Shown in pieces: positions 33,701 to 48,300 of a stretch of 64,000 nucleotides of DNA. The notes beneath the pieces were generated by a model that made no database searches, was not told where the DNA came from, and saw only the letters and a list, made by a program, of their open reading frames with translations. Numbering within the stretch: the stretch's first letter is position 1; each line of letters opens with the position of its first letter. The DNA comes from Membranipora membranacea (Eukaryota; Bryozoa; Gymnolaemata; Cheilostomatida; Membraniporidae): positions 33,950,162 through 34,014,161 of the forward strand of contig OU612067.1 in NCBI GenBank assembly GCA_914767715.1, given 5' to 3'. A program made the translations under genes and the position numbers.

Positions 33701-36700
33701 ATGTCATATCATGCAGCAATCTGTATTGTATATCTGGTGGCATATGTAAAACAAGGTATGTTATCCGTAGCCAGAACTAGCAAAGTACAGCGAGCAAACT
33801 TAATTTTATTCCCTATTAACATGGGGATCTTTGGCAGTATGTCTTTGTCAATGCCAAATTCTTATGTTTGCTAAGAATTGGTACCCCCCTAAACTTTCAT
33901 TCCCCTTCCTTCAAAATATTGACAACTGTGATAAAGATGTAGATAAAAGAATACACTTTCATAAATGAATCGTAATGTAATAAATTCCACAAAGAATATA
34001 TGACGTTTTTTGTTGTTGTAATCTTCAGGTGTCGCTTATGGTATCGCTAATAATGGGAATGCTACTTCTAGCTCAACTCACAGCAGTTATTCTGGCAGCG
34101 TTTACAAGGCTATAGACAATATGCGACCGCCATCAGCGAACAACTCATTCTTTAGATCAGAGGACAGAGATAACCAATGGTGGAGAGTTGATTTAGGAGA
34201 TCAGCCATACTTCATCTTAGAATTTACAGTGTACAGACAGCCTGGATCCACCTATGGTAAGTCATACAGCTCAGATAAGCAAAACTTTGCTGTTCAATTC
34301 ATCAAAGTTCAAAGTTATATGCTATATTTGCAGGCACACAGTATAATTAAACTTAACAAAGCAAATGATTTTAGAATTATTGGTGTTTGGTACTGCTTGT
34401 TGGTTGATGTATCTGAATTACTTTCTTTTGTTTCCAAAATATTTTCATATTATTTAGAGCAAAGATTTAAACCATTGGATTTGCTGGGAAGGGTTGGAGG
34501 CCCTTATAACCAAATTCCAAATCTTGATGATGCCAATTCGTGGAGAACATTACTTCCTGTTGATCAGGCAAATGATGAGTATGTACAGTATAATCCAGTG
34601 AATGGAAGGCAGGAGGTACGAGGATATCGACGCCTGGCTGTATACAGTACAAACTCTCGGGGACTGGTCATCAGTGAAGTCAGGGTGCTCGGTATCCGTA
34701 AGTTAATGAAATATAGTAGTACATCCAAATAGCATTGGTGTCATGTCTACATTATATTATATACTATATTATATGTCTGTGTTTTTTAAATAAATTCCTT
34801 CAGGTCTGCTTGAATTCAAACCAGCAAACTTACGGATGGTCTACAGATATACTGGACAATCAACTTTCTGTGTGACCTGCAACTGGGACCCTCCATTATC
34901 AAACTCTACAGCAGTATCCAACATCTTAGCTCAATACCAGGTACGTGTAAGCAAGGGCGTATTCAGTCTGATTCAGACATGTTTTATATGAATAACAATT
35001 ATTCTCTCTTTCTCTTGCACCTAGTACGCCGTGTTCCGAGATGGGTGGCGGTCCTGCAGGGCACCAAGTTCTATCAAAGAATGCCATCTGATTCTTTCAT
35101 CAACATCTTCATCTGAGAGGCCCCATCTCAGGATGACATGCTGAGATAGGGCCTCTCAGATGAAGATGTTGATGAAAGAGTCAGATGGCATTCTTTGATA
35201 GAACTTGGTACGCCGTGTTCCGAGATGGGTGGCGGTCCTGCAGGGCACCAAGTTCTATCAAAGAATGCCATCTGATTCTTTCATCAACATCTTCATCTGA
35301 GAGGCCCCATCTCAGGATGACATGCTGAGATAGGGCCTCTCAGATGAAGATGTTGATGAAAGAATCAGAAGGCATTCTCTGATAGAACTTGGTGCCAATG
35401 AATGAATAGCATTTATGCTTTGTATCTAATATGACAGTAATCTAGTACATTTCATTTCATGTAAAGATCACATTATAGCATTATTCGACAAGTTGACAAT
35501 ATTTCTGCCCTGTAAATAAAAAACCCATGAAAGTGAGTAAAAAATGTGCTGATAGTACTACCATGCAAGATAATGAGGTAATGTAAAGCCTGATAATATA
35601 GGTTTGATAGCTTGTGGGTCCATAAAACCAATAGATCTTACTCTTCTAAAGTGAGTTAGTAGGTACCAAATCTACGTTCTTAAGCTATCGAATCTATAAG
35701 ATCAATTTCGGATATATGTACAATTAGTTACTTAATTACTTACAGATGAGGCATGTTGAAAATACTTCATTTTGTGATGAAAATCATTGCTTCCAATAGA
35801 AAAGAAGTGAAACGCTTTAAATATCTTCTACTGAGTTTTATTCAATAATTCTATCACATATTCGAGACAGTTTGGAAAGGAGGCTTTAGTTTTGAGTTTA
35901 TCTTGAAGTTGTCCCCTGGTTCACTCGTGTTAAAGCACTGGGAGCAGTTTCTGTAAAGACCATGCCAGTTTAGTTTTGTGATAACAATAGTTATTTTGGA
36001 TAAATGAAATATTTATAAAAAAAAAAGAAAAACAATGCCAACCATTGATTTTGAGTAAACAATCTATATGGGCACCTGAATAATCACAAGAGTCAAATGC
36101 AATTTCTCCTATTATAATGTATATAGGTGAGTTAATGTCTAGTTGTATTTCATGAACTTGTGATTCTTTGTTATTTTTCGTTGTTTTCAAGGTAAGATAA
36201 AATAGCAGGTTATTGGTAAATCCGCCAAAGACAGTTTACAATTAGTATCATTTTCAATCTTAACAGTCAAAACATTATCATTTACTTCAAACAAGTTTTA
36301 TTGATCCATATCAGACGTGTAAAAATTCAACTCATAAGCATTTGCCTGTGATTCATACATCAACAACCTAAGAAAATACAAAAGAGATGATATCTCTGTT
36401 AATGTTTTATCTGTTTTATGATATCGCATTACTCAAATCAATGCTGCATATACTGAGAACCTACTCAGCTGCCATATTTTCTTTCTACCAGACACACACA
36501 GGCGGTCAGTGGAATTCTGTTGGTCAGAACAGGAGTGTAACAAACTGTAGTGTCTCCTTCTCTACACTTGTGTCATGCCACGTCAGAGTACAACCACCAC
36601 ACTACTCATACCAAACCCTGAATTCTACATGCAGCATAAGAACTCCGTGCAGAGGTAGGTGAAACAGTGGTGGCTAAGTGTAGCTTTACACAATTGTTTT

Positions 36701-39269
36701 GCTGTTGATGATTAATGTTAAAGCTTCCATCTTCCACATTCGTGCATGATAGGGGATATGTTTGCAATTTAATGTGTACTTTATTCAATCAATTAATTGT
36801 GATATGACATTCTTGCATACATATTTGCATTTACAGGATTCAATTGAAACTTTCAAATGTGAGAGGATATCTGATTTGGATGATTACTGTGATGATGTAG
36901 TTTAATAACAATTTTCGTTGCCAACCAGTAATTTGAATCAAACACCTCACTTAATGCCCTGTATATTGATTGCAGATTGTTTGAGTTACCTGAGCTTATT
37001 AGTTAATAATGTTGATTTTGCATGTTTGATAATTGTGTGGATTTTGAGTTAACCTAGATTGTGCAGGCACTTAGTCTGCCTTGTTTTATGATTTAAGAGC
37101 AGAGCAGTGTTGGGATTATGAGAGAGTTGACCTGCACCTGCACAAATAAAGATATTTTAACCTAAAAGTACGAGTTAGTGAACATGTAGACAGCGATATA
37201 TAAACGTGTTTAGGCTTTCACCATGACCCTCCCTGCCTAAGACGGTGCGCCCTGCTCAGCAGATCAACCTTTAGTTGTTGCATCCCCATAATAACTAAAT
37301 TGGTAACTACTGCTCAACCTCCAATCAATACACTGGCTCATTTTCGCGTGTAGCTAAATTAAAATCTTTATTTCTTCATCATTCATTCTTCCTTCTGGTT
37401 GACAGCTCCATCCGATATGATGATAAATCCGAATCCGGGTGAGATTATTGAAGAAGGACAACTCAAACTGCAGTACACTGCTGATTGGATGGTTTGTTAC
37501 AGTTCAAACAATTCATAGATAATGAAGTGTAAAACTATATTCTAAAATGTTGTTGAAGAAACCCTCAACCATTTGTTGTTAACTGTTGCAATTATTTCTT
37601 TATGCATAAAACTAATCTTTAGAAACTAAGCATTTATGTTCGAGTGAAAAAAACGAGCACTATTCATTTTTACATTGGTTGAACTTCACTTGAATCAACT
37701 CAGAACATTAGAAAAAGCAGTTAATTTACTATTGCTGCACATCTAGAGCTTACCGGCCTACCTTGCTATTTTCAGTAAATCTTTGAATGGATTCTGTGAA
37801 ATTTCTTTGTAGGCACCAGCTAATCCAGAGTGCCTAGCCTTCAATGAATATGCTATAGAAATAAAGATAGATACTACAACCACCACAATTTCTTCAGACG
37901 GGTCAAATATAAAATTTGAAACAGAGTGGGGACAGCTTCTCTCGGTGAAGATATGGACCGTAAACACTGATGGTGTGAGATCACCTACTGCAGCTAATAC
38001 TTCTATTACAACTCGCTCACCAGGTAATTATAACAAACATGACCACATTGACAAAATCGATGTGTGATGCTTGTAGTTTACCACATTTTTATAACATGAA
38101 AAATCAAGTGGCAGATGTCATCCTCCATGTGATGGTCAATTAAATGAGATGCAGGAAACTGATTATATATGATTATTGTTGTTATGTCTCCGCCCTCTCA
38201 TTTGAAATAACTTCATGATGTAGCAGTATGTAGCTGCTATGGACAGATAATTTATAAAAGGGTAAATGCAACACGGTAAGATTTGATCATAGTAACAGCG
38301 AATTGGTTGATTAAAAAATTGGGGGTTTAACTATGTAACAAGAACGCATTGATTGTATTGGTGATTTGGGTTGTTAAGCTCATTCCAAAGTTGACTGGGT
38401 TGTAAAGTATATTGTAAACAAACTTTGCTAATTCAATTTACTGTGAAATTGTTCGAGTAAAGACACTAGTGACACAAGGGTCTGTTTCTGCACCGACAAC
38501 CAACCGTGCCTTCTACACCAATGGTAATATGTTACCTTATCTGTGAATCTCTTCTCTCCTAAGCTCCACCTTCAGCACCGAGATCTATTGATATCAGAGC
38601 TACATCACCTAACTGTGTAATCGTAACCTGGGATCAGCCAGCTCGTCATAATGGTGAACTAGCTAAATATGGGGTATGCAATATTGAGGTTTAAAAATTC
38701 ATTGGAATATAATGACATGAATGATGTGAATTCATTATATGGACCTCATAACCGCCTTTCAGCTTATGTATACAGTGCAAACAAACTTTTTCAGTATATA
38801 TCTTCTTTACCAAATGGGAAGCTCATATGCAAGAGGTTCACTGCAAACCAAAATGTATGCGGCCAGTCATAGCATGTTAGGGCCTTAGCGCACTGAAGGC
38901 CATCTATTGATTCCTTTGTAGTTTTTTGTATTGTGTTCGTGACAACGAAGGGTTAGTCTGCGATTCAATAAACACTATGTATTTTGTGATTTTACAGATC
39001 AGGTGTACTGGACAACCTAGTTATAGTAGGGCAGAAGGACAAAGTCAAGCAAGGAACTCCTCAGTCTGTGGATTTTCACCATATCAGCAGATTCAGTGTG
39101 ATGTTAGAACTTCAAATGATGCTGGTATCGGTGGAGTCAGCACATCTGAACAGATTCGCACTAATTGCGCTGGTATGCAATTGAATACTTATGTAAAATC
39201 CTATTCTCTCCCGCAAACTTTTTGGGTAATATCCCCAAAAAGAGTTGTAATATATATATATTTATATAC

Positions 39270-39308
<39 letters not shown>

Positions 39309-42300
39309 CTCAAAAGACCTTGATGTAGTGGCAAAAAATTCCTAACATTTTTTTGCCACTACATCAAATTGAGCATTTTTGCTTCCTTTTCTCCCTTTCC
39401 CACATGTTTATTTTTCTACAGCAAATTTCCACATAAAAACTGCAATGCAGAACCTTTAATCAATATTTGAATTAATATTATGATCAAGATGAGTGAGTGA
39501 TCTAGTATAATAACATTTCATGATACTCTGATGTCTGTTTCAGCTCCCTCTAAGCCACAAGATTTAAAATTCGGAACTCCTTCAGAGATACAAGAATCTG
39601 GAAGGCAGAGATGGAGGTACAGAGTGACTTGGATAGTAAGTCTCACTACTTCACTTCCCTTCCTACTGTCACCCTGTTCTTCGTTGTTAATAAGGGATGA
39701 ACATAACTTGGCTACTCTAAATTAATTTGATGGGACAATCAAAACACAGCCCTTTTAGTAACCATTTCTCATGTGTCTCTGATATACTAATTTCAGAACT
39801 CGGTGTCAATCAACTGGCCGGCGCTCAAGGACATATAAGAAAGCATATGAGACGAAGTTCCCTAACATGACAGCAGGCACTGCACAAAGAGGTTATGCAA
39901 CCGAAGAATATAGATCCAGATATGTTTATGCTGATGGTAATACAGAAGTATCATTCTATATAAGGGCATGTAATGACCAGGATCTCTGCTCAGAATATGA
40001 AGTCCTCACAGTAACAACTCCTCAATTACGTGAGTGTGATATATTATATTCATCAAAGCCATTCATGAGCAAGATTAAAGTGAGCCGAATGAACAATGAC
40101 ATATTCTTTTCTATAATGTTCATTTTCATCCTGAACTTAAGTCATTCTCAAAAAAGTCTTACAGATGCACATCAAAACTACCAGCAATATATGTATCCTC
40201 AAAAACTCTGTCTTTAGGGCCACAGGTTGCTCCAAGAAACACTGCAGTGACTCCACTGAATGAGAGCTGTGTTCAAATAGACTGGGATCCTCCTCAATAC
40301 CCAAACAGTGAAATAGTACATTACCAGGTTAGCTTATTATCAGACCACTGCATGTACTCTAACTATATTCTTTTAGCAACTACAAAAGAAATATTGCTAT
40401 GACTTATAAAATTAATGGCAACTATAACTGGAAGATTGTTTCATTGATATTATGTTTCGCCACCGTATAAAGAATTTGTCACACATTAACACTACTGTTC
40501 ACACTCTGTTTCAGTATGAATGCACCAATATGAGCTATGTAAACCATATGTCATCCACCAAACAAGGGCATTCCTGTGGGTATGGACCTTATGAGAATGT
40601 TAGCTGTGTGGTTAGAGCAGTAAACAGTGCAGGTGTGAGCAATGGTAGCATTTCACACGGTAGATCTGGTTGTGCGGGTAAGTTTGGGAGTCATGTTCAA
40701 TCAGGATGACAGAGGTTTTGTTTCATATTGATATTGAAATGAACAACGAAAGTTATGAACATTATGTTATTCCACACACTTATCATTAAAGAGGAGAAGA
40801 AAGGCGAAGGTAACAACAATGAATCCAAAGAAAGATAACATTTATTGACTTGAGTTTATTGGTCTGTCAAATAGGAATAAAAAACTATTAGACTTTACGA
40901 GGAGTTACAGAATACTCCATCTCTTGCAGATCGCCTTTAACATGTAGCATTGATATGTGTTGATGGTGTCTTAACCAACAACGGTAGTGAAACAAAATTG
41001 TTAGCTGCTCTAAGTTAGGTTTTAATTTTTTATTCAGAACCTCTACTGACTGGAAGGTTAGCTGAGTTTCTTATGGATGATATTTTTGATGGCAAGAGAC
41101 AGCTCCGTTTAAATATAACACATCCTGTGAGTATAAAGCTCATTTTAAACACAACTTAGAGTATCAGTCAAATATTTAGCACCTCATCTGTTTATGTTGA
41201 AAGAACAGCCTCTCCACTCTGTTCAGGCTGATTATGAAGGTGTATAGGGGTATAGGTTTTTTACATTTGTGTCAGCGTGCAAAATAACTGCTGGATATAT
41301 CAAGATAAACTTCATTTTAACCATAGGCTGTCAAAGTTAACTGTGAGTTCATCGACAACATAGTATACCGGATTGATGACAGAGAGCCAAGAGTTGACAA
41401 TTTGCAGACCATTGGCGGTCTTGAAGCGGTGACCTCCTACAATGTAGAAGTGATGATTACCAACAATGAAGGGCTTCAGACTATGATAACAGGATTCTAC
41501 ACCACAGGAGAGTTGAGTAAGTTATCTATAAATCAGAACTCTGGTAGCAGAATATAATGATATATGATATATTATGTAGATTAGCTTTTATCAGATTAAT
41601 ACTGTGAAACCTCATCTATCTCAAATTTGAAATAATATATCAGATTATATTTTGTGAGAATATCATATAACTTATCAAAGTTGAATCTTTGAAGTTGAAG
41701 TTATTTTTTTGAATCTTCCCATCCACTGCTGGGCAAATGCTAGATACATATTGTTACACGACACATGATTCATGTTGCAGGACCAGAAGGTGCTCCAATA
41801 GTAGAAATATCTTCAAATACCAGTTGTGTTTCTTTAAAACTGGAGCCTCCAATCATGAGTAACGGAGTGATCACATACTATATGGTAAATAATATTAATG
41901 AGACTGAACTAGGAGTTTCAAAATGCATTTAATTATCCCCCATCTAAAATTGTATTTTGCAAATTGAACTCTATGGAAGGTATGGAAGAAATACCTATAA
42001 TTTCGATGGCACGATGAACATTGTAGAAGTTGAGCATGTCATATTCCCTACCATGTTTCAGCATGTATATTACCGAAAATTTTAGTATTCCTGTGGTTAT
42101 GCTGATGAAAACTCTGATGCTCTACAGCTTGCGACTTTCAATTCTTCTGAGCAATCCAGTGCTGAACTGATGGTCTGTAACTTCACATCAGCTTCTCTGA
42201 TAGAATGTAACGTTACTGCTGTAAACAGTATCGGATCAAGCCCTAATATATCAGTATATGGATATACTCAAGTCAGGGGTAAGATCGTAATATTTTTTCT

Positions 42301-45300
42301 CAAAACTAATATCAAAATGTACATCTGTTGTCAACATAGTGTATTAGAACATTTGAGTTGCATATCCGAGAAGTGATATTGCCTAAGCCTTGTTAAGCAG
42401 CTTCTTTTTGTTTTGTGGGTCGCCTTGTATATATGCCTATGAAAAAATAAACGTCAATATAAAGTTATATAAAATAGAAATATAAAATAGAAGACAACAC
42501 TTCATTTCATGGCCAAAGATACAAAGCTAACCCAAAAAATAGCCACATGACAAGGCTAATATTACATGACTGTAGCTACGCAAAGAAAAAGTTATAGCAA
42601 TTTGAATTTTCTTCCTATAACTGATCTGATTTGATTGCAGTTCCTGATGGTCTAATTCAACCATCAATCTCAGATGGAGAGATGGTCCGTCTGATGATAA
42701 CAGCAGTGGTACCTGATGAACTTGATATCAATATTAGGTGAGCTAAATAGACATGATTGTTAATTTTTTAATCAGTCAGTTTTTCATCAGGGATATTAGT
42801 TCTTAACATAACTTTCGATCAAGAAAAACCTAGAAATCATCAAATATCGTTTAACAATTAGGTGGTTTGGGAAAATTCTACAAAAACAATCTAATTCAAA
42901 GATAGGCTGAAGGTCTAAAACTTGAATCACCATGTAAAAATTTTTTTAACCACATCATTTTGACATGAGAGCTTTCGTACTGTCAATCTGCCATGTTGTT
43001 TATCCAAAGCACCTTGTAGGATATATCACCTGTGTATTATATTTAAGGGCTTAAAGTTAAATGATGAGTTAGTTGACTCATTTTTATCTTACACTCTTTA
43101 AAATAATATACACAAGTTGTCACAATGTCCTCCATGTTGCAGCTTCTACAGAGTAATTATCTTCAAAGGAGAACAAGCAAAGCTGGATGACTTTTCCGTG
43201 GAGAAGATCTGTGATGAAAGCCATGAGTATAACTCTTCGTATGCTGCTCAGCTTCAGCTTCCCTGCTATGTTGCTGCAGAATTAACCCCATTTAATGGAT
43301 ATTTCAGCTTTGAAATTGGTGATGGAAAAGAATACAACGGCTTTTTGAATACAGCATTCAAAAAAGGGGATAACTACATTGTTACTGTTGCAGCTCTTTT
43401 CGCCCCGAAGGTAAAAAAAAGGCTAGCATAGTCAATTGTTGTGTCCTCTTTCCGATATTGGTATTTGGTCAACACTCTGTTTTAGGAACAGGACACAACT
43501 TTCGAGTTAACATTACCAGATGATTTTCTTTAATTTTGTTGAAAATGGAAAATTTTGAGCCACTTTCACAACAATGTCCAAAAGACACTAATACCATCCA
43601 TAAGGTCCAAAAATTGTCCTAGCATAAACTCACCTTAAGAAGATGTGCCCTCTCTCCTTCACCTCTGGGATGACCAAAGTGCTTTTTTTGAGTATTCTTT
43701 TTTTTATTAACAGGATGACGACCGGTATAAACTCACCGCCTATCTGAAACCCCAGCGATTCACAGGCTCAGGTATGTAGTTATTCACAGAGAGACATACC
43801 AAATAAAATGATATTGTTGTTGCAGTATGCTGATAACTTAACAGAAGAATGCACTGGCCAATATTAGGCGGATGCACGTATTCTGATGCTGTCAATCCTG
43901 TTTGAGCATTTTATAGCTTGCTGTGAAGAACCTCCTGAGAAACCTTCAACAGACAAAAATCCTAACAAGGAGAAGCTCCATACAGGACTGGGGACAAGTA
44001 TTGGAGCTCTAGCTCTGATTTCTGCTGCAGGAGTGATAGCTTTTCTTTTGTACAGAAGGAGGTAATATATTGTTATCTCCAGTTCCCAATATTATAATCA
44101 TATTTGTATTGTGTTTTTTTTTATATCATATTATATCAAGAGTAATAATGAATATAGATCCGCATTCTTTGATTTTATACTCCTTTGAAAGCAATCCTTT
44201 GTAGCCCATCCCTAACTACATTTTTGTTCTCTCAATACTGTAACAGTTTATGCTTTTCTAGGAAAGCTCCCGAGGGTGAAGATGACAATGGGTCTGTTGT
44301 ACTTGATCAAATCAGTGATCCAAACATGTCACCACAAGGTGAGTAAACTATTAAATGAAGTATGGAAAACGCATATAAACACACTCATGAAAAAAAAATT
44401 CCAGACTAATATAGCAATATCATGGTTGCATAAAAGTGGCATGACGCAATGGGCAATGTTGTTCGATTCCTGGCAGGTCACGGTGGTGTCAGGAAGAGCA
44501 TCCGATCTCATATGCTCCTGTGCCCCATCGGGATCCAGTTCGTAGACCCGTACTGATACCAAGACAAAAAAAACAAAACAAAAGGTTTCTCACACGGTAT
44601 CACAGGGTATCGAGACTATAAATGGAAATGAGTTAATGGTTGCATAAAAGTTTCGCATACCTGTTTTCACTCTGCACACATCAATGTTTGCACTTTGGTT
44701 CTTTCATACTAACACCACTCATCTGTTGTTTAGATGCACCATATGTAAACTTCGTACCAGAAATTGATGATCTTATCAGAGTGACAGCGTTTGATGGTTA
44801 TGTAAAAAACAACAAAACCCACATTACCCAGCAATATGAGGTAAGTGATAACATTCAGATCTGTCAAAAAAAGCAACAAACGAACCAAAAGCAATGCCTG
44901 ATAGTTTAGAAATGCCTATACCATGCTTGTGTCATTGAAATCTGATCCTGATCCTTGAGTTATGACTGTTTCACTAAGGATGGGAAAAACATGTCCACCT
45001 TATTCCTCGGCACGTAATGATTAAAAAAAACTCACCATATTTTTGTTATGTGTTCTCAAGCGACGTATAGGTGACTTTGCTCAAACATACTGCAGTTAAG
45101 CTTGGCCATAATGACTTGTGTCTATAGGTTGCACCCCCACCACAACAGGTATAGCAGCATATAACAACGGATTATTTTGTTATAACAAGACATTATAACA
45201 TGCATGTCCTAGAGACAAAGAGGTTGTGGTATCTCACATCGTAGTGGTCCATGTAGTATTAAAATCTGTTTCCCTGATTTTCTTCTAAAAGAAGTTACAG

Positions 45301-48300
45301 AGGCAGGACAAACCCGTGATGTCTGAAGCGATGGTTCCTGAGAACAGAGTGAAATGTCGATACAAGGGTCTGTATCCAGGTAAGTCAATCATTCCTATCA
45401 TAAAAATTGAAAGTAAGATAGAGATTATTCATGAATCAGATGATGTGTGATGTGTAAGAAGAAGGACAGAGAAAATAAGCAGATCAAAAAGTCTGTGTTG
45501 TTGAGTCCATGGAAAATGAATGATTTGTGATTGTTATTATAAAGTTTAAGATTTTTGTAATTTAGGTGATGAGTGGAGGGTGAAATTAGATCTCGGAGAT
45601 GGTGCTGAAAATGACTTCATCAATGCATCATACATTGCCGTAATCCTTCTCATGTTTCGTTTTATTTCATATTAACGCTTTGCTTTCCTGACAAGATCAG
45701 AAGTCAATGTACACTGGTGTTTGGATAAGGTCAATGCTATTAGCCGAGCACATTTAGCTTGATTTATTTAGTATGGTTATCATCTCTTGTTATTGCGAGG
45801 CCTAGCGATGTTGATCGTGGCTTATCCATAGCCTATACTTGTTCAATCGCAATTCCAGCCAAATATATCAGTTAACCATAGAGCACAGATATACTTTAAC
45901 AAGCACAGCAGTACTGAGAGAAAAGCACTGGTCTGGTAGATGGTTTATAAACTGAGGTGGATGTGCCTATACAAAAAGTCTCCACATTATTAATTAGGAC
46001 ATTGGTTACAACAGCGATTCATTTTCATAGTCTTTTTCTCTCACTTGGGATAGTTCATTTCCCTTCTTGTTTGTTAATTTCAGGGGTTCGGAGGTGATGA
46101 TAAGTTTATTGCTGCACAAGGTAAGCTTGGTAATTATGGGCTGCACAAAGTATTCAGTTTATGCTCACAGAATTGTAATTATTTTAGTTGTGTGGATATA
46201 ATGTTTCTCTCATTTCAATGCTGCCCATGTTTAGTATTTAATGTTTGGTTAACAGGACCGATGATGTCGAAGATCCGCACTGATGAGTTTTGGATGATGA
46301 TATGGCAGCAGAAACCAAAGGCTATTGTTATGGTCACCAAGTTCTTTGAAGGAGGCAAGGTAAACAACATTCCAAAGTCAACCATTTCAATATTGTTATC
46401 TCAACTATCCTATAATATAATTCATTTCAATGTCTTTAATGTCAACATTATTTCATGTTGAGGAATAATCATAAACTTGATTATTTTGGTAGCAAAAGTG
46501 TTCCCAGTACATTCCAGAGGAAGTAGGACAATCACTCACATTTGGAGGTGTGGATATCAAGTTGCAAGCTACAGACAATTGGGCAGATTTTATGGTCAAT
46601 ACTCTGGTGCTTAACAAGGTTGGTTTGGTATAATTGCAGACATGCTTCGCATCATACAATAATATCCATAATTTTACCAACATTATAGTGTTTATGAGAC
46701 TTGGCACAACCATCGTTATATTGGCTTTTTCCTTGAGGAACCTGCGATCACTTCTTGCTGAGATGAAATATAAAAATATGTACCAAAATGGGAATAGAAC
46801 AATCATGTTTTAATGCAATATGGTGTGAACAAGTAGGGTTAGGTTACTCTGAGCAAGATTTTGTTGAGAATAAGGGTTAATTTCCCAAATTAACATTAAT
46901 AAATGTTGTTCACTCAGGCTGGAAACACAGAGAGGGTTTTGAAACACTTCTACTACCTATCCTGGCCTGATCACGGTGTACCTAAGGAGATGAGCTCTTA
47001 TCTTGTATTTATGAAGAAAGTAAGAGAAGAAACATCACGTCAGAGTGGAGTGATTCTTGTGCACTGCAGGTATGTAACTTGTCTTTAAAATCCACTTATT
47101 ACCCTTTCAAGCAAATAATCTAGGGTGTTCAGGCAAACATTATAGCTCACTGGCAGCATATGCAAAATGAGGCTAGAAATGCAACTTCATATCGATGGTC
47201 GAGAGACAATTCGGTAAATGTCCGCTATTTCCTGATTTCTGATTTATAATAAATTGGATGGATAATCATTCACAGGTGATATAAGGGGGTGTTGCTGTTT
47301 TCAGCTGTTACTCGGCTATTAATGATAGCAGACCCATGAAAACGTTTACATGTAGTGATTCTGACAATACATATCAGATTTTAGGCGTTTCAAAACCATA
47401 AATAATTACGTTTTGACTACATTCCCTTATGTCGGCAGCGTCTTTGGCAATGAGCCAATTCTTGTAAGTTGTGTAAGGTACTATATAGCAATGAGCCACT
47501 TCTTGTAAGTTGTGTAAGGTACTATATAGCAATGATGATCGACATGAAAAACTTCACCAGAAACAACTATCAAACCCTATCCAACCGATTCATAAATGAT
47601 AGTGAAAGATTGGAGGAGGCCAGCATCACACTCATTTTTGTACTTACAAGGCTACTTTGTAGTGCTGGAGTTGGTCGAACAGGTACATACATAGCCCTGG
47701 ATTATCTGCTGGAGCAAGCAAAGACTGAGCAGAGGGTGAACCCGTATGATAGTGTAAGAAGAATGAGGCTGAGAAGACCCTGTATGGTTCAAACAGTGGT
47801 AGGTATATAATCTCAGGCTTTATATGAACTCGAATACAAATTAAATATAAATGCTGAGAAAAAAGACACATTGGGATAATGACTAAGGAATGTTCATAAG
47901 ATACGAGTTATAGAGACATCAAACTTTAACGATTTGCGAGAGCACAGTGTTTACAGAAACCAACATTTGTTATAATCAGAAAATTCAAACTTGTGCAAGA
48001 TATGATATTATAGATTTACCTAACTTATCAAAATTACTAATAGTTGAATAGGCTTCCAATAAGATTTGAATACAATAACAGTAAACAAGGTCATTGTATT
48101 ACTTGACTTGGATCTGACAGGCATTTGAGACTTCTTATCTTGGGTTATCCGCAGGATCAGTATCACTTTCTTCATGACGTCCTAAGTGAGGCTCTGATTT
48201 CTGAACCCTTCATCTGTCAACCCGATGCTCTCGGCTCAAAACTTGATGCCTACAGGAGAAATCAGGCTTCCTCCACTGATACAATAAGAACAGAATTCGA

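Larger units (their letters stand above)
34804..42278 (+). other. Seven fibronectin III domains of paralogue B
   Basis: Domains, two exons each: 34804-34940 + 36492-36654; 37406-37491 + 37813-38023; 38564-38673 + 38998-39172; 39544-39635 + 39797-40029; 40218-40327 + 40515-40677; 41038-41126 + 41327-41516; 41781-41884 + 42086-42278. Landmarks: [13 protein letters not shown] (1), [16 protein letters not shown] (2), [16 protein letters not shown] (3), [10 protein letters not shown] (5), [12 protein letters not shown] (6), [13 protein letters not shown] (7). The domain 4 second exon has a frame break; domain 6 is complete here but not in A. Confidence 0.72.

Noticed and set aside
46192-46461. Independent ORF of 89 codons
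   Set aside because: Only the part 46256-46359 is real, as a D1 exon; the rest is intron read-through.
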